Positions 1 through 6,018 of a stretch of 10,026 nt of DNA are shown piece after piece. Positions within the stretch are counted from its first letter, which is position 1. The number at the start of each line of letters is the position of its first letter. The notes below the pieces were generated by a model. That model did no database searches, was not told the DNA's origin, and was given only the letters and a program-made list of their open reading frames with translations. The DNA is from Bacteroidales bacterium (GTDB taxonomy: Bacteria; Bacteroidota; Bacteroidia; Bacteroidales; JALTDM01): the NCBI GenBank assembly GCA_027073875.1, contig JALTEO010000115.1, forward strand, positions 1-10,026. Reading direction: 5' to 3'. Both the position numbers and the translations under genes were made by a program.

Positions 1-869
1 CAGAATTGGTATTAAAGCTTAATTTCCCGAAAAGAAAACAATATTTAATTCATAGCATACTTCCAATTGCACTTTTTTCAGCAATCTTGGTTTTGGCAAT
101 TTTTATTATTTTCTCATATAATTTTTATTTAATTGTGAAACAAAAACGACTCTCCAAAATTAAAGCCGATTTTGTAAATAATATTACACATGAATTAAAA
201 ACACCTATTTCTACCATTACCCTTGCATCTTCGTTGATTAATGAAAGATTACAAGATGAAGATAATTTAAACCTGAAAAAATTTACAAAGATTATAGTCG
301 ATGAAGCAGTTCGTTTGCATATGCAGGTAGAAAATGTGTTAAAGATTGCTATAATAGAAGAAGGAAAAGTAAAATTGAACAAAACAGATATTAATATTAA
401 TAACCTAATTAAAAAAACAGTTAAAAACTATCAGATTTTATTTCAACAAAAAGAGGGAAAGATTGAAATTGATTTAGATAATGCCATCCCTTTAATATCT
501 GGCAATGAATTACATCTGACAAATATCCTGTCCAATTTACTTGAAAATGCTTTAAAATATTCTAAAGAAATTCCAATTGTTAAAATTACTACAAAAGCTG
601 AACACTATTCTGTCAAAATTTCCGTTAAAGACAACGGAATTGGAATTGAGAAAAAGCAATTAAAAAAGATATTTGAAAAATTTTATCGGGTACCTACGGG
701 AAATGTTCACGATGTTAAAGGATTTGGGATAGGACTAAGCTATGTGAAAGATGTTGTTAACGAACATGGAGGTAAAATAATTGTAAAAAGTGAATATGGA
801 AAAGGAACAGAATTTGTAGTAACAATACCTCAAAAAAAATCAGAAAATGGAAGACTCAAAAAAGATTAA
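1..869 (+). CDS. Sensor histidine kinase, 3' part (5' end outside window)
   Basis: Inner-membrane sensor kinase that autophosphorylates on His and passes the phosphate to the response regulator encoded just downstream. Only the C-terminal part is here: the frame is open to the first base and the visible protein starts just before a transmembrane helix. Numbering from the TTG codon at base 6, the helix spans about residues 16-43. The HisKA dimerisation domain has its H-box at ITHELKTPIS (phospho-acceptor His62). The HATPase_c domain shows the N-box NLLENALKYS (Asn181), G1 box DNGIGI (209-214), F-box FEKFYR (223-228) and G2 box GFGIGLSY (239-246). The missing 5' part should encode a first membrane helix and a periplasmic sensor region, so the signal cannot be inferred. 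The 3' end overlaps the regulator gene by 23 bases, implying translational coupling. The TTG at base 6 is not a credible start. The pairing with an RprY-like regulator suggests an RprX-type kinase; that label is inference. Confidence 0.93.
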   Translation, partial: ELVLKLNFPKRKQYLIHSILPIALFSAILVLAIFIIFSYNFYLIVKQKRLSKIKADFVNNITHELKTPISTITLASSLINERLQDEDNLNLKKFTKIIVDEAVRLHMQVENVLKIAIIEEGKVKLNKTDININNLIKKTVKNYQILFQQKEGKIEIDLDNAIPLISGNELHLTNILSNLLENALKYSKEIPIVKITTKAEHYSVKISVKDNGIGIEKKQLKKIFEKFYRVPTGNVHDVKGFGIGLSYVKDVVNEHGGKIIVKSEYGKGTEFVVTIPQKKSENGRLKKD

Positions 870-1548
870 GATTTTGCTTGCAGAAGATGATACAAACCTT
901 GGATTAATTATTCAAGAGTATCTTATAAGTAAACAATATGATGTAGATGTGGCTGAGAACGGTGAGTTAGCTTTTCAAAAGTTTCTAAAAAATTTTTATG
1001 ACATCTGTGTGTTAGATGTTATGATGCCTTTGAAAGATGGCCTTACACTGGCAAAAGAAATCAGGGAAATTAATTCAGAAATTCCAATTATTTTTCTGAC
1101 CGCCAAATCGCTGAAGGATGATGTGTTAGAGGGTTTTCGTGTGGGTGCTGATGATTATGTTACTAAACCATTCAGTATGGAGGAATTTCTACTCCGTATC
1201 CAAGCTGTTTTGAAACGAACTTCGCATCAGACAAATCCGGCAAAAAAAACAGACTATAATCTGGGAATATTCCATTTCGATTCTCTCAAACAATTATTGA
1301 CGAAAAAAGATGGTACACAAAAGAAACTTACAACCAAAGAATCTCAACTTTTAAAGATGCTTTGTGAACATGAAAACCAAACCCTTGAGCGAAACCTTGC
1401 ACTAAAATCAATATGGGAAGAAGACAGCTATTTTAATGCCAGAAGTATGGATGTTTATATCACAAAACTTCGTAAATTACTTAAAGACGACCCCAATATT
1501 CAGATAATAAGTGTACACGGCAGAGGGTTTAAGTTGATAAAAACCTGA
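847..1548 (+). CDS. rprY: OmpR/PhoB-family response regulator, RprY-like
   Basis: Cytoplasmic DNA-binding response regulator, partner of the overlapping histidine kinase. The N-terminal receiver domain (about residues 6-122) has the acidic pair Asp14-Asp15, phospho-acceptor Asp57 in CVLDVMMP, Thr85 in FLTAK and Lys107 in VTKPFS, so all catalytic positions are intact. The C-terminal winged-helix domain (about 136-232) contains LTTKESQLLKML and the recognition-helix region SMDVYITKLRKLL, ending in HGRGFKL. At 233 residues it is full length. The ATG at 847 puts IKILLAEDD at the usual distance from the N-terminus, and the start lies inside the kinase gene. There is no Shine-Dalgarno sequence, as is normal in Bacteroidota. 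Stop codons TGA and TAG follow in tandem. From memory, the sequence closely resembles RprY of Bacteroides and Porphyromonas, linked there to stress and redox regulation. Orthology is likely but untested, and the regulon here is unknown. Confidence 0.95.
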   Translation: MEDSKKIKILLAEDDTNLGLIIQEYLISKQYDVDVAENGELAFQKFLKNFYDICVLDVMMPLKDGLTLAKEIREINSEIPIIFLTAKSLKDDVLEGFRVGADDYVTKPFSMEEFLLRIQAVLKRTSHQTNPAKKTDYNLGIFHFDSLKQLLTKKDGTQKKLTTKESQLLKMLCEHENQTLERNLALKSIWEEDSYFNARSMDVYITKLRKLLKDDPNIQIISVHGRGFKLIKT

Positions 1549-1578
1549 TAGAGATAATTTCCCATTCTAATTCTTTCG

Positions 1579-1586
1579 TATCTTTG
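1579..1586 (+). promoter_or_regulatory. Bacteroidota -7 promoter element (TAnnTTTG) for ruvB-ispH
   Basis: TATCTTTG matches the TAnnTTTG -7 consensus of the Bacteroidota primary sigma factor exactly. It lies in the 51-base gap between the response regulator stop and the ruvB ATG. The expected -33 TTTG about 19 bases upstream is degenerate (ATTT/TTTC around 1557-1561), so strength is uncertain. If used, transcription would start around base 1590 and give ruvB a leader of only about 10 bases. Read-through from the two-component operon is also possible, because no terminator is visible in the gap. Confidence 0.6.
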
Positions 1587-1599
1587 TTAAAATTTTAAC

Positions 1600-2625
1600 A
1601 TGGACGACGCTATTGATTTTCGAGACCAAGAATTTAACGATAATGAAAAAGCGTTTGAGAGTGCTTTGCGTCCTTCTCATTTTGATGAATTTAATGGACA
1701 GCAACAGATAGTTGAGAACCTAAAAATCTTCGTTGAGGCAGCTAAGATGCGAGGCGAAGCCCTTGATCATGTCTTGCTTCACGGACCTCCGGGGCTTGGG
1801 AAAACAACTTTAGCTAATATTCTTGCACGAGAGTTGGAAGTAAATATTAAAACAACTTCCGGTCCCGTTTTAGATAAGCCGATGGATTTAGCCGGATTAT
1901 TAACAAGTCTCGAAAAAGGAGATGTCCTTTTTATTGATGAAATACACCGGCTTTCGCCAATAGTTGAAGAATATCTTTATTCGGCTATGGAAGATTTTGT
2001 TATTGATATTGTTATTGACAAAGGACCAAGTGCCCGTTCCATCCGGTTAGAATTAAATCCTTTTACACTAATTGGAGCAACAACGCGTTCAGGACTACTG
2101 ACCAGTCCGTTGCGGGCAAGATTTGGTATCAATTCTCATCTGGAATATTACGATGCCAATACGCTGGTAAAGATTGTTCGTCGTTCATCTGAGATATTGA
2201 AAGTTCCCATTAAAGAGGATGCCATTGAAGAAATATCTCGCCGAAGCAGAGGGACACCACGAATTGCAAATGCTATTTTACGCCGCGTTAGAGACTTTGC
2301 TCAGGTTAAAGGCGATGGTACAATTAACCTGAAAATTACTAAATTTTCGTTAGATGCATTAAATATTGATAAGAACGGTTTAGACCAAATGGATAATAAG
2401 ATTTTGAGTACAATTATTGAAAAATTTAACGGTGGACCTGTCGGGCTAAGTAATATTGCTACCTCCGTAGGCGAAGAAGCCGATACCATTGAAGATGTTT
2501 ACGAGCCCTATCTTATTAAGGAAGGATATTTAAAAAGAACTCCAAGAGGACGCGTTGCTAACGAAAAATCATATCTTCATCTTGGTATTCCTTTTCAGAA
2601 CAATGATACTCCCGGATTGTTTTAA
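1600..2625 (+). CDS. ruvB: Holliday junction branch migration ATPase RuvB
   Basis: RuvB is the hexameric AAA+ motor that, with RuvA, drives branch migration of Holliday junctions during recombination and fork repair; RuvC then cuts them. The 341-residue length is typical. Visible motifs: Walker A GPPGLGKTT (62-70), Walker B VLFIDEIHRL with Asp113-Glu114, sensor 1 in IGATTRSGLL (around 158-167), the arginine-finger region LRARFG (171-176), sensor 2 in GTPRIANAILRR (218-229, Arg221), and the C-terminal winged-helix domain with GPVGLSN (279-285) and the TPRGRVA element (314-320). The ATG at 1600 gives the usual short N-terminal extension before the SALRPSHFDEF region. Nothing is truncated or substituted at key positions. 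ruvA and ruvC are not adjacent, which is common outside Proteobacteria. ispH follows after 15 bases, so the two are probably co-transcribed. Confidence 0.98.
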   Translation: MDDAIDFRDQEFNDNEKAFESALRPSHFDEFNGQQQIVENLKIFVEAAKMRGEALDHVLLHGPPGLGKTTLANILARELEVNIKTTSGPVLDKPMDLAGLLTSLEKGDVLFIDEIHRLSPIVEEYLYSAMEDFVIDIVIDKGPSARSIRLELNPFTLIGATTRSGLLTSPLRARFGINSHLEYYDANTLVKIVRRSSEILKVPIKEDAIEEISRRSRGTPRIANAILRRVRDFAQVKGDGTINLKITKFSLDALNIDKNGLDQMDNKILSTIIEKFNGGPVGLSNIATSVGEEADTIEDVYEPYLIKEGYLKRTPRGRVANEKSYLHLGIPFQNNDTPGLF

Positions 2626-2640
2626 ATAATATTTCCTATT

Positions 2641-3492
2641 ATGTCTAGATTAAATTTGTCGGTTTCCATTGATTCCCATTCAGGATTCTGTTTTGGAGTG
2701 GTAGAAGCTATTAAGCGGGCAGAAGAATTTTTAGACAATGGCAAACAGATTTATTGTTTGGGACAAATTGTTCATAATGAGGAAGAAGTAAAACGGCTGG
2801 AAAGCAAAGGGATGAAAACAATTACAAATGAGGAGTATAAAAAATTAAAGGATGCTCCGGTATTGTTTCGTGCTCATGGAGAACCACCGCACAGTTACCA
2901 GATAGCAAAAAAAAATAACATTAATCTCATTGATGCTTCGTGTCCTATTGTCACAAAACTTCAATTCCGTGTGCGAAAAGCTTATCTCAGGGGCGAGAAT
3001 GTATATATTTTTGGAAAACACCATCATCCTGAAGTTATTGGTCTGTTGGGTCAAACCGACGATAATGCAGTCGTTTTTCAATCATTGGAAGAACTTAATT
3101 TAAAACAGTTACCTGCTACCATAACGCTTTTTAGCCAAACGACACGAAATAAAAAAGAATATGCAAAGGTTATTAATTTCTTGAAAAGTAAAAATATTCA
3201 GGTGAAAGTTAATCATTCTATTTGCGGAGAGGTTGCTAATCGTCAGCCCGAAATAGAAATGTTTTGTAAAAACCATGATAAGATTTTATTTATTGCCGGG
3301 AAAAAATCGTCAAACGGAAAAGTTCTTTACGGTGTTTGTAAGAATGTAAATACAAATGCACATTTTATTACTGAAGTCAAGGAAATAGATGCTTCATGGT
3401 TTAATCCCAATGACTCTGTTGGTATCTGTGGTGCAACTTCTACGCCACAATGGCTAATGCAGAATGCAAAAAAGTATTTGGAAGATTTGTAG
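2641..3492 (+). CDS. ispH: 4-hydroxy-3-methylbut-2-enyl diphosphate reductase IspH
   Basis: IspH (LytB) is the cytosolic iron-sulfur enzyme that reduces HMBPP to isopentenyl and dimethylallyl diphosphate, the last step of the MEP pathway. Cluster ligands are visible as Cys17 (SGFCFGV), Cys101 (DASCP) and Cys195 (HSICGEV). Substrate-pocket residues include His45 (IVHNE), His79 (RAHGEPP), the HPE motif with His129 and Glu131, Thr167 in SQTTRN, the SSN triad at 223-225 and Ser267 in GATSTP. At 283 residues it is a single-domain enzyme without the S1-domain fusion found in some Firmicutes. The start ATG lies 15 bases after ruvB with only AT-rich sequence before it. The third cysteine context and the GICGATSTP segment (extra Cys263) differ from the E. 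coli enzyme; I believe both are usual in Bacteroidota. Its presence implies this organism makes isoprenoids by the MEP route. Confidence 0.97.
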   Translation: MSRLNLSVSIDSHSGFCFGVVEAIKRAEEFLDNGKQIYCLGQIVHNEEEVKRLESKGMKTITNEEYKKLKDAPVLFRAHGEPPHSYQIAKKNNINLIDASCPIVTKLQFRVRKAYLRGENVYIFGKHHHPEVIGLLGQTDDNAVVFQSLEELNLKQLPATITLFSQTTRNKKEYAKVINFLKSKNIQVKVNHSICGEVANRQPEIEMFCKNHDKILFIAGKKSSNGKVLYGVCKNVNTNAHFITEVKEIDASWFNPNDSVGICGATSTPQWLMQNAKKYLEDL

Positions 3493-3526
3493 AAGTTGAA
3501 TTTTGGTGTAGGTGTTTTTAGAAAAA

Positions 3527-5893
3527 CTACAATTCGTCCAGTTCAATATCTTCTTCTTCGTTAAATATACTCAATAGTGGTTCAGCGAATGCTTTGGTGG
3601 TAAGGTGTCGCTCGAAAGAAAGCAGAAGTGCCGGCAGCAAAAATAGATTTGTAATCATAGCAACTAACAAGGTAAATGAAACCAGCAATCCCAATGCTAC
3701 TGTTCCCCCGAAATCGGAAAGTGTAAAAATGGCAAAGCCAAAGAACAACACGATAGAGGTATGAAGCATGCTGATACCGACATGTTGTAAAGCTTCAGAA
3801 ACCGATTGGCTAATATCCCATTCGCGTTGACGGAGTTCTTGCCGGTATTTGGTTAGGAAATGAATGGTATCATCCACTGAAATACCAAAAGCGATGCTGA
3901 AAACCAAAATAGTGGACGGTTTCAGTGGAATGCCAAAAAAACCCATCATTCCGGCTGTCAAAAGAAGTGGAATCAGGTTAGGTAATAACGAAATCATTAC
4001 CATACGAAAAGAGCCGAACAGCAATGACATAAATATGGCTATCAGCAGTATTGCAAAAGCAACACTAATAAACAGATTGTTTATTAGATAATGCATTCCT
4101 TTCATATAAATTATACTCATACCGGTAACCATTGTTTTGTATTTTTCCTGCGGAAAGATACTGTCAATTTCTGCCGTAATATTTTTCACCAATGGTTTCA
4201 TTTTCTGTGTACCGATATCTGCTACCTGAATACTGATACGGGCTTTTTGCTTGGTGGAATCGACAAACGATTTTACAAGGTTTTTCTCATCTTTGGCTTT
4301 GGCGGCGTAAGAGAGAATAAAATTCTTTTCCATACCGGTTGGTACTTTATAGAACAATGGATTCCCGTTGTAGTATGCTTGTTTTGAAAACTTTATGACA
4401 TCAGTGTATGATAGTGGTCGGGATAATTCCGGATGAGAGGAAAGTTTTTTCTGTAATTTGTCAATTTTCTTGATGTTTCTCAGATTCAGTACACCTTTTT
4501 TCTTTTGTGTATCAATCATTATTTCAATAGGTAATACACCATGAAAGTATTGCTCAAAGAATTTTAAGTCCACATAAACTTCATCGTGATGCGGAATATC
4601 ATCCACCATATAGCCCAAGATATTTATTTTATAAATGCCAATCAATGCTACCAACACGACAGCAACCGTTGTCCAATAAATCCAACCTCTAAACCGAGTA
4701 ATTGTTTTAGAGAGTATTGCCAAAAACCACTTAGATGATTTACTGTTTAGATGCTTTATATGTTTTGCCTTAGGGGGTCCTGTAAAACTGTAAAAAGTAG
4801 GAATAATTATTAAGGTGAGTACAAATAATCCAATGATATTTAAAAAGGAAATAATACCAAATTCTTGTAAAATTTTACTATTGGTAATGATAAATGTTCC
4901 AAATCCGGCTGCTGTTGTCAGGTTAGTCAGAAAAATGGCATTTCCTGTTTTATGAATTGTTCGTTGAAGTGCTTTAACTTTGTTTTGATGATTTTTATAT
5001 TCTAAAAAATAATGGTTCAATAAATAAATGGTATTTGGGATGCCGATAACAATAATTAAAGGCGGTAACATTGCTGTTAAGATAGTAATCTTGTAATGGA
5101 ATAAATCCATAGTTCCAAGGACCCAAATGATGCTAATAAAAACTACGATTAATGAAAAAAAGACAACTCTAAACGACCGGAAGAATAAAAATAAGATAAT
5201 GACTGTAACTAACAATGCCAACAATATAAATAATTTCATTTCCTTTTTAATTTTTTCGGAAATGGCTGTCCTGATAAAAGGTAATCCTGAATAATGGATA
5301 TTTAATTTATATTTTTTTCCGAAAGCGTCAAATTGATCTTTAATATTATCAACAACGCCAATACGCTCTTTACTATCTATTAGTTTTTTCTCAAAGGTAA
5401 TTGCAATAAGGAAAACATCAGATGTATCGTTATATAGCAGATTTTTATAAAAAGGCAGATTGTAAATTTCTTTTCCCAAGGAATCTAACTCTTGTTGCGA
5501 AGAAATGGTATCAGGAAATACAGGAACCACTATAAATTTTTTGGCTTTGGTGTCCTTCTTTATGGTCATTAAGTGGGGAATATCCAATAAGCCGGTAATG
5601 CCATCAATTGATTTAATAGAGTCAGTCAATCTTTTTAGATTATTGAATTTTTCAAGCTGAAAGAAATTAGTATCTTGATAACCAATTACAAAAACATTAG
5701 CTTCTTCGCCAAAAAGAGACTTAAAATAATTATATTCTTTGTAGGCAGTATCTTTTTTAGGTAGCATACTGGCATATTCATAGGACAATTTCACATTCAT
5801 TCCCCTATATGCCATAAACACAGTTATAAGACCGATGAGTGTCAGCATAACTGCTTTATTTCTAAGTATTAACCGTGCAATCTTAACCCACAT
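3527..5893 (-). CDS. RND superfamily (MMPL/SSD-type) membrane exporter
   Basis: A 788-residue inner-membrane protein with the duplicated RND layout. Helix 1 (about 13-30), a large extracytoplasmic loop (31-217) and five helices (218-238, 243-262, 270-293, 316-337, 344-369) form the first half. Helix 7 (405-423), a second loop (424-603) and helices at about 604-626, 629-653, 661-680, 706-727 and 731-757 form the second. The second half carries the proton-relay type motif FGISVDDTIHFLTKY (Asp674-Asp675), while the equivalent first-half segment reads IVIGIPNTIYLLNHY with no acidic residue. The C-terminus is an acidic tail rich in Glu and Asp. At under 800 residues it is shorter than AcrB-type drug pumps and fits the predicted-exporter/MMPL group, whose characterised members move lipids or hydrophobic molecules; no substrate can be named. 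No periplasmic adaptor or outer-membrane channel gene is adjacent. The gene stands alone, convergent with ispH and divergent from the secreted-protein gene. Confidence 0.92.
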   Translation of the reverse strand: MWVKIARLILRNKAVMLTLIGLITVFMAYRGMNVKLSYEYASMLPKKDTAYKEYNYFKSLFGEEANVFVIGYQDTNFFQLEKFNNLKRLTDSIKSIDGITGLLDIPHLMTIKKDTKAKKFIVVPVFPDTISSQQELDSLGKEIYNLPFYKNLLYNDTSDVFLIAITFEKKLIDSKERIGVVDNIKDQFDAFGKKYKLNIHYSGLPFIRTAISEKIKKEMKLFILLALLVTVIILFLFFRSFRVVFFSLIVVFISIIWVLGTMDLFHYKITILTAMLPPLIIVIGIPNTIYLLNHYFLEYKNHQNKVKALQRTIHKTGNAIFLTNLTTAAGFGTFIITNSKILQEFGIISFLNIIGLFVLTLIIIPTFYSFTGPPKAKHIKHLNSKSSKWFLAILSKTITRFRGWIYWTTVAVVLVALIGIYKINILGYMVDDIPHHDEVYVDLKFFEQYFHGVLPIEIMIDTQKKKGVLNLRNIKKIDKLQKKLSSHPELSRPLSYTDVIKFSKQAYYNGNPLFYKVPTGMEKNFILSYAAKAKDEKNLVKSFVDSTKQKARISIQVADIGTQKMKPLVKNITAEIDSIFPQEKYKTMVTGMSIIYMKGMHYLINNLFISVAFAILLIAIFMSLLFGSFRMVMISLLPNLIPLLLTAGMMGFFGIPLKPSTILVFSIAFGISVDDTIHFLTKYRQELRQREWDISQSVSEALQHVGISMLHTSIVLFFGFAIFTLSDFGGTVALGLLVSFTLLVAMITNLFLLPALLLSFERHLTTKAFAEPLLSIFNEEEDIELDEL

Positions 5894-5911
5894 AAAAAAT
5901 AAAAAGGGTTA

Positions 5912-5940
5912 CAAAGGTAATTAAAAATTAATACTACAAA
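5912..5940 (-). promoter_or_regulatory. Promoter of the RND exporter gene (TTTG-N17-TACCTTTG)
   Basis: On the minus strand, TTTG (5937-5940) is followed after 17 bases by TACCTTTG (5912-5919), a full match to the Bacteroidota -33/-7 promoter pattern, though at the short end of the spacing range. The -7 element ends 18 bases before the ATG, so transcription would start near 5908 with a leader of about 14 bases. No Shine-Dalgarno sequence is present in that leader. Confidence 0.65.
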
Positions 5941-5962
5941 TTATCTACAATAGAAAGAATAA

Positions 5963-5993
5963 TTTGATAAGTGTAAAATTTATTATATTTTTG
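5963..5993 (+). promoter_or_regulatory. Promoter of the T9SS secreted-protein gene (TTTG-N19-TATTTTTG)
   Basis: TTTG (5963-5966) and TATTTTTG (5986-5993), separated by 19 bases, give an excellent match to the Bacteroidota -33 TTTG / -7 TAnnTTTG promoter. Transcription would start near 5997, leaving a leader of about 22 bases rich in A and T before the ATG at 6019. It is divergent from the exporter promoter; the two -33 elements are about 22 bases apart, so one bound regulator could affect both. Confidence 0.7.
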
Positions 5994-6018
5994 TTCCATA
6001 AAACTAAAACTTTTTAAA

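Noticed and set aside
6..8. TTG as start codon of the histidine kinase gene.
   Set aside because: The frame stays open to the window edge, and a kinase starting here would lack the first membrane helix and sensor domain. The gene is simply cut by the window.
1549..1599. Possible terminator or small RNA between the response regulator and ruvB.
   Set aside because: The 51 bases contain no stable hairpin; only the TAnnTTTG element stands out.
3511..3529. GTTTTT-AG-AAAAAC inverted repeat between the convergent ispH and exporter genes, as a terminator.
   Set aside because: The stem is A-T only apart from one G-C pair, the loop is too tight unless pairs are given up, and no clear U tract follows. 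It is too weak to call.
4091..4387. Plus-strand open frame of 98 codons opposite the exporter gene.
   Set aside because: It is antisense to well-conserved exporter coding sequence, has no promoter-like element nearby and shows no recognisable protein features.
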